A model generated the notes under the pieces. That model was not told the origin of the DNA. It did not search any database and worked only from the letters and a program-made list of their open reading frames with translations. From the NCBI GenBank assembly GCA_015501055.1, contig JADNYV010000055.1:62001-126000 (forward strand): a DNA stretch of 64,000 nucleotides, given 5' to 3'. The position numbers were made by a program, and so were the translations under genes. Below, one piece after another: positions 19,456 through 31,889 of this stretch (the first letter of the stretch is position 1; each line of letters opens with the position of its first letter). This stretch comes from Mucidula mucida. Taxonomy: Eukaryota; Basidiomycota; Agaricomycetes; Agaricales; Physalacriaceae.

Positions 19456-21167
19456 CTACAGGTGCCAATGTGTGATGATCCAATATAGTACAGTCAAGAA
19501 CAATCGTAAAGGAAGAAAGAACGTCCCATCAAGAATCATATCCTCCGTGCCTTGGCTCGCAAACGGCGCTGATGAGTATCCGTGGTTGAAAGGTGGCGGA
19601 GTCGAAACCAGCGACGAATGATCAGATGCACCACCCCATGGAGGTCCGTACGCCGATGAATATGCGACTCCGGTAGAGGAATAGGTGTTGGAGATAGAGG
19701 TGGTAGTGGGTGTGTACGAAGAGCGACACGAAGTGCCGCGTGCCTCTCGATCGACGGTGCTAGTCTGTGTGTCGTTCAGGAGCCATGGAAGACGATGCGC
19801 GCTCCCTTCTCTGTGGCGCGGCCTGGATCCATATCCTCCGTCGGGATCGCGAGGCGCAGCGTTATGGTAGGGCCGCATGCGAGTGCGCGAATGATCGTAG
19901 ACGCTGGCACTCGAGGAGTCATAACGGCTGGGGGGCACAGAGGTCCATGTAGCCTCGCTCAGGCTTTCTCGCTTCGGAGTAGGAAGTGATGGGTGCGCTG
20001 AGATCGGCGACAGTGTCCACGAATAGTCTTGTCTGGCTGGAGAAGCAACCCTTGAAATGTCGCTCACCCCAGAAGACCAGCGGTCGGCGTTGCGGTGGTA
20101 CGAGGATTCGTGGCCTATTCCACCATAGCCAGAGCCAGAGAATGCATGTTCAGGTGAGGTAGGTGTGGACGGGGAATGGGGCGAATGTGAAAGATGATAT
20201 GTCGTCTCCTCCACCTTCGGCTCGACGTTGGGCTCGGCATCCTCAGGCTCCGTCCTTTGAGTTGTTTAGAGACAGCCTGTGACAAGGGTTGATAGAAGAG
20301 ACTTACACGAAGCGTAGTTTTCCGTCGGGGCCAATTTCGGTTTTGGGAGGTACACGGAAGTTCGTCAGTTGGAACATTTGCGGAGGCATATGGAGACTCA
20401 TAATATCAGCCCGGCATGAAGGTCGCTAGCAGGTGCGCATGAATGGAGATCTAAACGGTTTCCAAAGGATGAACGTACTTTGAGTTTGCCCGAACGAATA
20501 TCTTCCATCGTATAATATGAGACCAAGTGGAGGTCGGCGTTTTCGACGGTGACAGTGATTGTCTGGTCGAGTATCAGAGCAGAAGGGAAAGTAAGACTTG
20601 AAGTATATACCTTCTTGATGAGACCGTTGGGCTTGAAGGTACCTTGGTCGCTGGGGCTATGTGGTGGGGAATGGCCCGTCGTCATTCCTGTCCGAACGAG
20701 GGCTCCCGGACTATCCAGCGGGTAAGGTTTCTTGCTGCCGCTTCGACTACTTGCCCGCTCGTTGATTTCGCGATATACCTGCAGGGCGTTACCGTCAGCG
20801 TCGACCAAGTAAGATGAACGTGTCGCGCTGACGAGGAAATTGCCAACTATCCGTGAGGGCGACCAAAGTAGTCCGTCTGGCAGTCCGTCAGGTCGAAAGA
20901 AAGTCGGGAAATGCCTATGTACTCACCTGTCCATCGCTTTATGGTACTTTCGTCGACACTGAATACGAATACGGCCCCACTTTTGATCATGGTTCGACGT
21001 TCGGTGTCATTGAGGCGGCGCGTAATACGCGGAATGACGCCTTGACGCGCTGCGTGTATCAGGCGCAAGGCGTTCACGGTAGACTCGACATATCCGATGA
21101 ACGGCGGGACGTCAGGCGAAGAGGATGTAGCCGCCATTGAGTTAGAGGTTGTGTGAAAGGATGGCAA
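19456..21167 (-). CDS. WOPR-domain transcription factor (Gti1/Pac2/Wor1 family)
   Basis: WOPR proteins bind DNA and act as master switches of morphology, development or virulence in fungi. Six exons (20927-21167, 20833-20876, 20611-20778, 20479-20562, 20307-20425, 19456-20254) total 1455 nt, in phase, for 484 residues. The first WOPR half carries PPFIGYVESTVNALRLIHAA, then RQGVIPRITRRLNDTERR, SGAVFVFSVDESTIKRWTDG, LLWSPSRIVGNFLVYREINE. The second half has GLIKKTITVTVENADLHLVS followed by YYTMEDIRSGKLK. Canonical motifs RLNDTER, IKRWTDG and WSPSR are all present. A linker of about 40 residues with SPPHSPSDQG separates the halves. The last 260 residues are low-complexity Ser/Pro/Tyr-rich, as usual in this family. 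Whether the true C-terminus is the hydrophobic end at 19456 or is altered by another intron is unclear. Confidence 0.9.
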
Positions 21168-22423
21168 GCCTAACTTGTGGACCTGTATATGAGGCCCGCG
21201 AGCAGTATCTGGCCAATACTAATGCCCCATTTAGCGCGGTAATCAGATTCCGGATCGATACCGTTTGGGTGTAAAAGCTGGCGGCGTCGGATAGGGTTTA
21301 CAAAGCTGCAACTTACCGAAAGTGGGGGTTTACCTGACAATTTTAGCGCCACTTCTTCCATCAATCTTGTCTGGAATCCTTCTTGAGAATTAGCTTTTCA
21401 TTAGATTCTTCTTACCTCAACAGTTCAACGTCTTATCATGAGGCCAGCAGACACGACTCGGCAGGACCATCGCGTCATGCAGTCCAGCTGCTATTTTCGG
21501 CTTCCCGAGATTTTCAGTCTTCTGCTCGATGAAGAACTTACGGCATTGCCCGCTGAGGCCGTAACGCACGCGATCAAGATGGCGTAAATTGAAAGGCTCT
21601 GTTGTGCATCCGAGGTGATCTGGGGAATAAAATTTGCACTGGTAAGAAACTTACCTGATTAGTGATAGACATGTTGATCGTTCCCAGCGCTTGTCGCCTG
21701 TATTTGACCTACACGGCAGCTGTACGGCAATAGCGAGGGAAGCGAAGAGTTGCTGCATTTCTCAAAATGCCAGCCGTTACCGAACACCCAACAGAAAGGA
21801 CTAGAGAGCTGCGAGTATGCCAGAGTGCCCTATCAAATCCCATTATACCGAGGACCGTACAGTGTTTAGGCATACCTTTGCACGACCATCGATCATCTTC
21901 GCCTAAAGGCCGCAGACGCAGAATCGGAGTGAGTAATAACAATAGACCGAGGGTTGCCAATACTGGTTGTCGAGATGACTTGTTGGTATCTTATTCGCAT
22001 CGTTCTTGGTGAATGATGGGCGCGACAACCTTACGGAGAAAGGGAACGCTATTCATTAAGTGAAGTCCACATTGATGACTCCGCGGGGTGTGGTTATCTG
22101 TATTCGGAGATATCATTCCGGGTCTACGAGCAATGCAGTTCAGGGTGGTTTCTGGCGTTCGTCTTTGAGAATAGAGACTGAACGAAGAAAATTTCCAGCT
22201 AGCATTGTTCAAACTAGTAGCAACATGGCAATGGGTTGAACACACCTCTAGAGCAAAATCTGCTCGGGTATCAGGCATGGAAGAGCATTTCGTAGAAGCC
22301 ATTCAGTTACTCTGTCTTCTGTGAGAGTGTGTCGATAACCGGGCCGAAAGTTCGTTTATAATCACGTTACATATTCCAACATAGGGTACGGGTACAGCGA
22401 GTATGCTAGAACAAACAACTTTC
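21168..22423. other. Intergenic, no gene recognised
   Basis: This is the long upstream region of the WOPR gene. Such regulators often have long 5' regions, and spliced 5' UTR is possible. Open frames such as 21170-21364 (minus) and 21767-22012 (plus) lack domain or splice support. Confidence 0.4.
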
Positions 22424-24799
22424 TTAAGAGTGTTTGGACACAATAAAGGGACCCTCATATCCAACCAGGCCAGCGGCAGTCGTCGTCTCTCGCCAACGGC
22501 CAACTAAGTTCTCACCATGGAGGTATCCCTTGAACACCCATTTCCCGAGCGCTACATGAGCAGCATTTTTCTATGCAAAGATTAGCTACGATGACGGTGA
22601 AAACCAGGATGAAGGACTTACTGGCTGAGATAGAAGAACTACAAGGCCATCCCAAGATCGAACTCGTCCGACAACTGTGTAGTGGCCCCACGCCTCCCCG
22701 TGCAGAGGCCCGGTCTAGACGAGATGAATCGGCACTGCATACAGTTGTACAGGATAGAATGAACCCACCTCGCCTGTGACCAGAATATCGGCAACGCCGC
22801 TATTTCGCTGTGAGACGGTGTCGATGTAGCCGTCCGACGAGGTCGTGGCACTGAACTGATCAGCCATGTCGCCGACGGGCCACGACGTATCAACGTCAAT
22901 GGGCCACATCGCTTGATCACTGTCGTCGGCAATCTCCTCGTCGCTACATTCGTCCGACATCCATTCCCGTCGCAGTGCCTGAGTCGCTGAGTTGGAATAA
23001 GTCGCATTGGATGGACCATCGGGGCAGTACGTGTGGTAACGCACAGTACGGCGAGTTTCACTGACGGGTTCAGAAACGTCTATAGCGCTCTACGAGGAAA
23101 ACATCAATAATCCCCCTACGTAAACAGAAAAAGAAAGACGAAGCTCACCTCACGCTTCGTGAGACTAAATCCCCGCGGCAACCAGGCATTTAACACGTCG
23201 TCACCCTCATATTCGTCTGCTCCCGGGCTGAGCGGTTCGGTAGGCTGCAAGCAGTGGTGCTCCTGAAGGTCCCAGTACAACGGCCTTGCCAGCATGGGGA
23301 CACTGTTCGCGTCGACACGGGTATCCCCTTGCAACATGCGTAGATAATTATCCATACTCGTAAACTAACAACAGGTGAGAAACCGCACTAATACAGCCAT
23401 TTACAGATACGTACAAGGAACTGACCAGCCCACCGACCCGTAAGGGAGCCCGGTGAAAAGACTACGCCTCGAAGTGGGCGGTACAAAGAGAACATGTTTA
23501 CACATGACACCGTGCGGTACCAGTCAGCTTCGTGGTCTCGCGAATCCGAAAAGTCGAATTGATGCTCGGACCCAGGTTCCACGATGTCCTCATCCAGTTC
23601 ATTATCTTCGTCTTCATCTTCTTCCTCCCGTATTGCGCAAGTCACACGATCGAACGTGTCCCAGGATGCAGACGCGGGGAGGGGAGTACGATGCGGACAT
23701 GCAACGCGCTGTTCGCGATAGGCAAGAATGTCCTCAAGGGTCGGACCTGGGCGATTGAGAGCTATCGCTGCCGCACGAGTCGGCGGGATTTCGGAGAAGC
23801 TTTCGAGATCCAACGGTTCTGCGGCCTGAACAAGCTCTTGCCTGACCATCCAAGATAATAGCGCGGCCGCAGTCAAAAGTGGCGCAGACACGGTCAGCGG
23901 ACGAGAGAAGTGAGTGATCCTCTTGACGGAGGGCGACGGTCCTGAGATTACGGGAGGCATGAGATCGACATTTTGAGAAATGGGGAGATGGAGAAAGGAG
24001 TCTGGAGCGTAAAGTGAAGGAAACTATTAATATCTTCAGTAAGCGTCATATAGTCGTGCGAGAGACGTACTTGGAAACCTGCTGCCAAAAAACGGTGAAG
24101 AAATTTATCGGTCCACCACGTCCTAACAGATGACGACTCGGTCCTTAGTCGATCTATCGCAAGGTTGTCAAGTTGTACTCACCGTTAAATGAACGTTGTG
24201 CTTACCTTTTGTGCTTGTCATCCAGGATAACCAAAGGAGTAACGAGATTGATTCGGTATCGTAAACCCCAGACGAACTCGTGGTTGTGGCTGCAGGGAGT
24301 TGATGTGACACACATTGCGAAATACAGTGGGATAATCCAGCCCATTCCAGCTGCCGCTCGTTCCGCCCATCATTTTCGAGCATCCTAACGTCTAAGTCAA
24401 CGAGTGGGTAATGCAATGCATAACTTACATGAGGTAGCATGTCCACATGTCCTGAACAGTATAGTCTACTTGCCGTCGGACACGCTGCAGCATGGTAAAG
24501 CGTTTTCTGAGTTCAACCGCCAAGCAAGGCGCAGTGAACCATCGATCGGAGAGGCGTCGACGCGGAGCCGCAATGTCAAATTTGGAGCAGAAGAGTCTAG
24601 CATAAAGACGAGGGTTGGCCGGATACGACAACGAATCATGAATCCACCTGCAGGTCAGCAAGAGGGACGTTAATCCGGGTAACAGCCCTAGAAAGGTGTC
24701 GTCCCGTGCCAGAAAGTAGTATCCTATTTGCTCCCAGACGTCCATGGGCAAGAGGTTGGGATGGAAAGACATCGCGGCAGCGGGGAGAGTGAGCACCAC
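22424..24799 (-). CDS. F-box protein (agaricomycete type)
   Basis: It is a predicted substrate receptor of an SCF ubiquitin ligase. Exon 1 (24429-24799) holds the F-box-like segment LLPMDVWEQIGYYFLARDDT followed by LLPGLTSLLLTCRWIHDSL. Exon 2 (from about 24376 down to about 24206) continues NDGRNERQLEWAGLSH. Later exons have PLTVSAPLLTAAALLSWMVR, an acidic linker, then the conserved GVVFSPGSLTGRWAGQFL, YWDLQEHHCLQPTEPLSPGA with DDVLNAWLPRG, YHTYCPDGPS, GVADILVTGE, SWDGLVVLL, and finally GKWVFKGYLHGENLVGRWRE, ending ...GPFIVSKHS. This order (F-box, PGSLTGxWxG, EHHC, VTGE, WDGLV, GxWRE) is that of a common F-box family in mushrooms and polypores. The substrate is unknown. No frame break was found. 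Confidence 0.82.
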
Positions 24800-26053
24800 C
24801 GGTATTTGAGGGTAACGAAATGCGAAAGTACGAGATGCATCAAAGCGGGGAAGTTTCTGAATACGTGATCGCCGTGGCTTCTATTTTGGCAGAGGCTCAC
24901 ACAGGCTGAAGGACCTGAATATGTGATTGGGCGGTACTTGCCATGCTACCCGCCAAATAGTTTGGTAGAGCTAATTTTGAGTAAGTCAGCTTCCACTCAG
25001 AGTCGGACTTGGCGCGACAAGACTCACCGCCGTGCGTCAAGGTCAAAAGCAAGAGGGAAAGGCTCGGATATTGAATCCGACCGCCGCAGGCACATCGGCC
25101 TTTACCGAGAGGTTTCTGATTGCCCTGAAAGGACCCTGCTCCTCTGAGTTTGTAATTCGACTGCGATGATATCCTCCGCTTGCTTGGATGTCAAGAAAAT
25201 AGTAGCACATCCCCCACATTTCGATGTACTCGACACAATCAGCAAATGGAGATGTTCATCATCTTTGGACGTGGAACTCTCTCATCGGCGATAAATGAGC
25301 TTGTGAATCTTGACACGCTTTACACGGATTTCAATCTCAGTCGGTAACAGTCAAGTTCATCGAAGCGCTTGCAGGACATGTGAATCGCCGTAGAAGCAGC
25401 ACTGAGATGAACTCGGAGCCCTAGAGCACTCCACAGCATGGATACAGATAGTCGTACGCCCAAAAGGCGCCGTGGACAAGGAACTTTCGACTCATCTCGC
25501 GCCACGGAGGGCTTCATGCATCATCTTTCGACTGCGTGTGAGTGTTTCGAATTTCTCTTGAGGCCGCCGAAGGCGTTTTGGCAGACCAAATATCCGCCTT
25601 ATGTATAGGAAGACGTAAGGACACTGTCGATGGGAAGAGAGCAAGCCCACGCCTACCCAAGGTGAAGGATCCACCACAAGGCCATTGAATGTCGTTACAC
25701 TCTCACCTCTAACACAGATATCGGCGTATCTGGACGTAGTCTCCGCCCCGCTACATCCCGGGAAGCGCTTCAAGCACCGGAACACATTGACGTGCTGTTG
25801 GAGATGGTGGTTCCGTGTGAAAGATTCGGTATGCGACGGCTTGCAGCTCTCTCAGGCTCTACACCATCGTCATTAATGACACTGTGTACATACATAATTG
25901 CACAGAGCCTCGTCAAATAACTGGAACTTCGTAGTAAGAAATGATTGCATCAAAGTCGAAGGGACAACATTCGGGATCTGACGCACGGGATATATTGATG
26001 GCGGGCCATTGTTGTGCGAGTCCAAGGCTCGCGCCTGGCAGGGAGCGGGGATA
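24800..26053. other. No gene recognised
   Basis: Short open frames on both strands (for example 25492-25785 minus, 24923-25147 plus) show no domain. Some may be exons of an unknown gene whose clearer part is at 26054-26407. Confidence 0.35.
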
Positions 26054-26407
26054 CTAGAACACTTTTCCTGATGCGAGGTGAACGTATGGATTATGACGGG
26101 CAAACTTCAAGTACAAACTTTCACAGAAGTGCTCGAGACAGCGACGATGCCGTTTGAGGCATAATCTCTTGAATGCCGATTCCCGAACGTCTATAGCACG
26201 CAGTAGACATCGTTGAATGATCGGCGGGGAGCGCCACACAAGGACTTTTGATAGACGTTTTAAACGATCGACATACAAATCGGGATCATTGAAACAAACA
26301 TATTGGATAACAGCGCGAAAGCCTATTTCGCCCGGTGTGCGCCAAATTCCTGGCAAGATTTCGTAGCAAGATATGATAAGTATGGGTAGGTGAACCGGAT
26401 CTAACAT
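26054..26407 (-). CDS. Hypothetical protein, possibly one exon of a larger gene
   Basis: An open frame of 117 residues starts MLDPVHLPILIISCYEILPG and is rich in Leu, Arg and Cys, with helical character (DRLKRLSKVLVWRSPPIIQR). The opening resembles the start of F-box/leucine-rich proteins of agaricomycetes, but no motif is decisive. An AG acceptor just before the frame suggests it may continue from an upstream exon. Confidence 0.4.
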   Translation of the reverse strand: MLDPVHLPILIISCYEILPGIWRTPGEIGFRAVIQYVCFNDPDLYVDRLKRLSKVLVWRSPPIIQRCLLRAIDVRESAFKRLCLKRHRRCLEHFCESLYLKFARHNPYVHLASGKVF

Positions 26408-26716
26408 ACGCGTTGTCCATCATGAGATCACTGAAAGGCTAACCTAAGTTGTCAGGGAGATGGATAGATAATCTTCTATGAATAGTTTACCAAGGATTTG
26501 CACGAAGGAAGATGACATAGGCGAGCTCGGAGGCGTTGATGCAGATGTTAGGCTTAATTAATTGAGTTCAGTCAGGTACAATCACCAATGACAGGAGAAC
26601 ACGTTGTGAATTGCATGCATGCGGGATAGCACGAGGATATACGCAAGCTCCGGATGTCTGTATGAAAGGGTCTAGAGCAGAATTTGCACGCCGTATCGAT
26701 ATCAAACACCCGTAGT
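26408..26716. other. Intergenic, nothing recognised
   Basis: This separates the hypothetical protein from the 3' end of the aldo-keto reductase. I see no coding signal. Confidence 0.4.
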
Positions 26717-28011
26717 TTACGGACACGTCGTCGGGTCCCAGTCCGTCACTAAACCTACGTTCGGGCTTAGAAGTGAAAGGTCATATCACAAAAGTGAAAC
26801 TTACCTTCGTCAAGTCCGTCTAATCCGATGAGCTCATCGCCAGTCAACTCAAAATCGAAAATATCCGTATTCGACACGACGCGTTTCTTTGAGCTCGACT
26901 TGGGCAACGCGACGTATCCTTTTTGAAGTGAGTAGCGTAGTAGGACTTGGGCCGGCTCCTTGCCGTACTTCTTCGCAAGAGCTTGTATCGAGGGGTGATT
27001 AAAACGCAGTCCGCGAACGAGAGGCGCCCACGCCTACGGAGGGGCATCAGTAACGAGATTGACGAAGTACGGATGGACGAGATAGCTTAATCGATGCTAT
27101 CATATGAACGACAAACAAGCTTCAGAAACGTACCTCCAGCGCGATATCATGTTCCTTGCAAAACGTCACTATCTCCTGACGGGCCTGGAAAGGATGCAAG
27201 TCGATCTAGATGGTGGAAGAAGACATTAGCCTGAAGGTCGGTTTCAAGGACATGAAGATTTGTTACCTGATGAACAGTCGGAACTGGGAGTCCCTCGCCA
27301 ATCAGATCTTGTATATGTCTGATGCCGAAGGTGCTAATTCCAGCAGACCTAATCAAGCCATCTTTCTGGACATCACATATCGCTCTCCAGCAGTCTTTCC
27401 TCGCCTGTGCACCTCCGAGGGGTCCATGGATCAAATATAGATCAATGTAACCCAACCGACACGCATCGAGAGAGCGCTGGATCGCCTTCTTGGTGTGCTC
27501 GTAGCCTCCGTTGATTTTGAGCTTGGTGGTGTAAAAGATCTCAGACCTCGGAAGAGAGGCACCCTTGCAATAGTCGAGAATAGCGCTGCCGACTTCCTTT
27601 TCGTTTTCGTACCACTCTGCTGAATCCTGTAGTCAGAAACGCGTTGAATGGCAGGACTCGCAGCGATGCAGAGGGCGTCTACGCACGATGTGGCGATAGC
27701 CAGACTGCCAATCGCGAAATGGACTTAGATTAATGAAATCGGTATCGATGTACTCGTCGAGAGGCGCACCTCTAAAGCCCACATAACAGCGTTGTATGCA
27801 TCCTGGTCATCCAATTCATACGTGCCTATCTCAAGTTTAGGACTTCATCATATGACGGGCGTCATGGAGCGCAGGGCCTACCGAAGCCGAGCCTTGGAAT
27901 CTCGTGTCCATCACGCAACTAGAAAAAAAACATGAGTGGGTGGTCACTGGGGCCGACATAACGCCGATAACAGACCTTGAGTTTTGATTCAAGAGACAAT
28001 TTCGTGGACAT
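26717..28011 (-). CDS. Aldo-keto reductase
   Basis: It is an NADPH-dependent oxidoreductase of aldehydes or ketones with a TIM-barrel fold. The chosen start at 28011 gives MSTKLSLESKLKLRDGHEIP, then RLGFGTYELDDQDAYNAVMW. The catalytic tetrad is visible: Asp and Tyr in YRHIDSAEWYENE, Lys in IFYTTKLK, His in YLIHGP. Later parts are LIRSAGISTFGIRHIQDLI, IDLHPFQARQEIVTFCKEHD, AWAPLVRG, EPAQVLLRYSLQKGYVALPK and KRVVSNTDIFDF. The end ...GLDEGLVTDWDPTTCP comes from a short last exon closing at 26717. About eight exons are used. A TTTAAAA element about 44 bases upstream favours this start over an in-frame ATG at 28101. All motifs are intact. Confidence 0.88.
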
Positions 28012-29464
28012 CGCGGAACTCGGACTTCTTTTAAAGGCAGTGAAAGCTCGAGATACGTTTTTAAAAGAGCTGGTGGTCGTTTTGGGAAGAGTTGCAATCA
28101 TGAGGTCACGTCGATCATGTCGTTGATGCGATAGGGCGGCTATCCGATTCGGCAGATTCGGAAAAGCATGGGCGTGTGCCTATCGATACCTTGTGCTCTG
28201 AAGTGAGAATTCAAAGTTCTGTTATCCACGTCCGCCAACCAAGTGCCTAAGAGAAAAATGCCTCGACGGACCCAAGAAGCAGCCCACCCAACCGCCAAAA
28301 GATGTCGCTGTTAGACAGAAATCGGTAGCCCGGAACATATGCCTCGACTCTCGATTCATTCGTCCTGATCTCAAGCCCAAGACCCTTTCACAACTCCGGA
28401 CTGCTCAAGTGCTCACAAAGGGGTACCATATTTGACGACTACCGCCATTGCCATGAGGGTCTCCGACGACGTTGGTGGTCTTACTCGCCGACGATGCCTG
28501 TGCCATAGTGGCAGACTTGAATGACTGGTGCTCGATGCACTTGCCGTGAGTTACGACGTCCTACATTATGGTCAGACCATTTGAGTTCACTTGCTACTTC
28601 TTGTTTGGAGACTCAGGCAATGGTTGAGAGTTGTTCTCTAAGTGGGTAACTTATATTAGACCCATGAGCGGGATCGAGCTAAGTACGTGGTGGCAAGGAT
28701 GATAGCATTGGTCGTGCGACAACACAGCTTCGATGAGTAACGAGCGCCTCCTGTTCCACTTTTACAGCGCACTCAACTATGTCAAAAAGAACACGCAGCG
28801 CATCAAGGAAATGGGTGTTGTAAGTAAAAGGTCAAGAAATGCCACTGCGTCACCCTGCACATGATCGTGTCTGACGTGACAGGATGAGGTAATCACTTAA
28901 GCCTTGTTCCAAACCAGTTAACCATGAACAGGCTCGTAGAACTGATTAGCTCTTCACATAGTGTTACGAACAAGCACAAAAGCTTTTTTCTCCTCGCTTA
29001 AACCGTGGGTCTCTAGACCTGAACACCTTTCTCTCACTAACCTGCCTTTGCAAGTCGGGGGTTCTAATGAAATTGCTAAAAAAAACTCGGAATACAACTC
29101 TTTTTCTGCTCGAGATTGCCACCGTTGCTACCCGAGCAATTGTTTCAGCCTCCGTGAATCATGTACTATACCGTTGCGTCCTTGCGGTAGCGCCAATATC
29201 CATTAATTCCGAATAGGCACAGTCTCTCTGCTTCCGATATGCAACTCTTCCCCCCGGAAAGATAGGTCGGGGCTTTGACTCGGAACAACAGCTTTCTCCT
29301 TTCCTCCTTGACAGAGCCAAGCAGAGACGCTGAGGCACTATCCCCAAATTACATGCGGTACCCCTTTCTGTTACCGACGAGACGGATGTCCCTATCCTGC
29401 CATTCAAGCATTTCCATCATAAACAGCCAGCCAACGTGACCAACATTCCACACCAACGCCCACA
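28012..29464. other. Intergenic, mostly unassigned
   Basis: This is the divergent space between the aldo-keto reductase and GT2. Apart from a possible short spliced frame at 28733-28900 (separate entry), no gene or repeat was recognised. Confidence 0.45.
28733..28900 (+). CDS. Possible tiny spliced protein
   Basis: Exon 28733-28819 (MSNERLLFHFYSALNYVKKN and TQRIKEMGV) ends at a perfect GTAAGT donor. The next exon begins after GACAG at 28883 and soon reaches a stop, or may splice again. The result is about 35 residues, helical and basic. It could be a real micropeptide, a gene fragment or chance. Confidence 0.25.
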
Positions 29465-31271
29465 ATGCGACGCGCCTTCCTAGGTCTCGCTTTCTCAACC
29501 GTTCTTTTCTTCTTCTACGTCACTCGTTCTTCGTCTTGGAACCTATCTCTGTCCGACAATGTCCCACATTCGTTCTCTCAAGCATCTATATCCAACTCTT
29601 CTTTGTCGTCCGAATTTTTCAACTCTTACTCCCCTGTAGTACCGAAGATAACGATTATTAACGTCTTCCGCAATCCGTCACATCCGCAATTCCATCTTCC
29701 GAATTTCATGGCGTCTGTACGCGCCAACCCACAGGTTGATTTTTTGCTGGTCAAATACACCCAAGAGTCGGAGGAGCAGGACGGTAAAGGGTGCATGTCC
29801 GTTCCAGGTCTGGCGGAAACACCTAATGCGAGGGAGGTTTGTCTCAGTTCTGATGAGTATTGGGACATGCACGCGGAATGGATCTGCGAGCGGTGGAACG
29901 ATTGTGCAGAAGAGGACGTCGAGCTCTTGACGGCAAAAATGAAATCCCGTGCAAAGGTTGACTTGGTAGTGTCTATCTACGTTGTGTAGGAAAATCGTGC
30001 TCACTGTCTTCGTAGTACAACACCTTCTTTCGACCGTTTAGAGCAGCTATCTTCTCTCGTTGGGTTGATCCTCGCACGCTCATCTGGGGCATCACGGATC
30101 TAGACGAAATGTGGGGAAGGTAAGGAAGCAACTTTTTCGTCTATTGCACTGACCGCGTCGGTGCAGTTTTAACAGGATGTGTACGTGCATGTTAGCCGTA
30201 TGCCTTACCGATATCCTAACTCTTTGTCAGTCCCATGGGATCTTGCACCCTCTTTCGACATTATCGCCGCAGCGTCACCCAATCAGTGGGACGACGACAT
30301 TCTCGTTTTCACCCCAGGCCACATGATCTTCTACCGCAATGCCCCGTACGTTGTATCCGCTCTTTTGCAGATGCCCAACTTCCGCACCATGGCCACGTTT
30401 CTAAAAGACCCATTTCTCTCCTACAACTCTGACGAGGCTGAATGGTCGCACTATACCATCCTCAACACGAACCTCACCTTCCTCTCCTTCCCGGCCATCA
30501 TCTGGACAGATGGTCACATCAGTACTTGCGATGGCGTTTTCGGGTTTGACAACGTTGGCAAGAAACAAACACGGCCATACCAATATGTAGAAGACGGATC
30601 GGGGAAGCAGTCCATGTTGACCCTTGGGCAACGGCAAGGGTTTATACAGGCTGTCAAGGATCAACGAGGCCGAACGAAAAGACTTAGAGACGGCCAGCAG
30701 AAGCAGACATTTACAAATCTGGGGCATGAGTACGAAGTGACCTTACAGGGCGGATCATACACCCAGTGGCTCTGGTTCTCGCAGGAGTTCTCTGTGCACT
30801 ACTCCCCCAATCACACTCGGGTCCCTAGATACGACGTCAAAAGGTCTGGTACTTGTTAATGTAGCACTGTATTCAACAGATCTGATTAGGCATGTTTAGA
30901 TACGTCATGCGCCGCGCGCCCAACGGTCCCGTCACGGAGCGCGTTGAACCAAATCCGCCCATATACGTTCATATCACCCCCGACCCAACGGAAGAGCAAG
31001 ACCAGTGGAACGACGTACGAATGGGGGAAGCGCTGTACAATCATTTCCAGACGGAGAAATATCGATGTAAGTAGTGCTCAATATTCCTGGATACGTCGAC
31101 CTCTGACGAAGCGCCATTTCAGCGTTTTGGTCTTTACCTGAAACCCCGCTGAAGCCTGAGGAATACATGTTTGTGGATCGCTCCACAGGCGTAGAGATCT
31201 GGGAATCGGACGGACGGGTGAAGTTTTCGAGTTTGTTGGATTTAGACATGGGGGACGAAAACGCGATATGA
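29465..31271 (+). CDS. Type II membrane glycosyltransferase-like protein GT2 (intact)
   Basis: Six exons (29465-29965, 30016-30119, 30167-30180, 30231-30843, 30900-31066, 31123-31271) total 1548 nt and give 515 residues with no break. A short basic N-terminus precedes one membrane anchor (FLGLAFSTVLFFFYV), as in Golgi enzymes. The lumenal domain shows EYWDMHAEWICERW, FFRPFRAAIFSRW, WGITDLDEMWG, PWDLAPSFDII, DDILVFTPGHMIFYRN, CDGVFGFDNVG, WLWFSQEFSVHYSP, YVMRRAPNGPVTERVEPNPP and FVDRSTGVEIWES. The D-x-D-type acidic motif (DLDEMWG) is the likely metal/nucleotide-sugar site. Resemblance to DUF6625-like glycosyltransferases is from memory; donor and acceptor are unknown. Exon 3 is a 14-nt microexon. 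GT2 is the reference copy for GT1 and GT3. Confidence 0.75.
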
Positions 31272-31889
31272 ACCCGTTGCACAGAACGTCGCTATTGACT
31301 CCCTGATACCAAAAAGAGTGGCGTGGAAAGCAATTTGGGATAAATTCTTTACTACATAATACTGTTGCCTAGATCCTTCAGATATAGATAGCAATAATAC
31401 GTCCAGGAAGCTCCTCGATTAAAGTATGTCTTTCAGGTTCTCGTCCAGCAGGCGCGTCTTTGTCTACGTCTTGGAAAGTTCTAAAAGTACTAGGCGATCA
31501 GTCAACGTTGGCTATTTAAATAAGCCTTCCATGGCCATGTAGCGATACTGCGTGAATTACCGGTCATACAAGAACCCAATTGAAAGACGTGTCGCTCGAT
31601 CAACATGCAGCGTGGGAAACCAAGCCCGAACAGGATTGCGCCGCCGGCTTGCTCTTTCTTCCTGCTCTCACCATGCCTTCAGGCACAAAAGTCCTGAGAA
31701 ATACTGTGAGGGCCGAATTTGGCGCGTGAGCCACGCGAATATTGGCGTAGCGCTCGTGCCGATCCACAATGCACATCACCATTGTTCGCCCAATGGGGAA
31801 CGAGCCTTACGATCAGGTGACCCAGTGTCAACCTCTTAATCTTAAGCCGAGGACAATGCGCTTACTTTACCACCACCACCACCATCACA
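31272..31889 (+). repeat. Duplicated spacer between GT and F-box gene (copy A)
   Basis: This spacer matches 40553-41164 along most of its length: a shared block starting about 31280 (CAGAACGTCGCTATTGA) and a second starting about 31550 (GTGAATTACCGGT). It ends in a CCACCACCACCA run just before the F-box start codon. It probably holds the F-box promoter. Confidence 0.7.
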
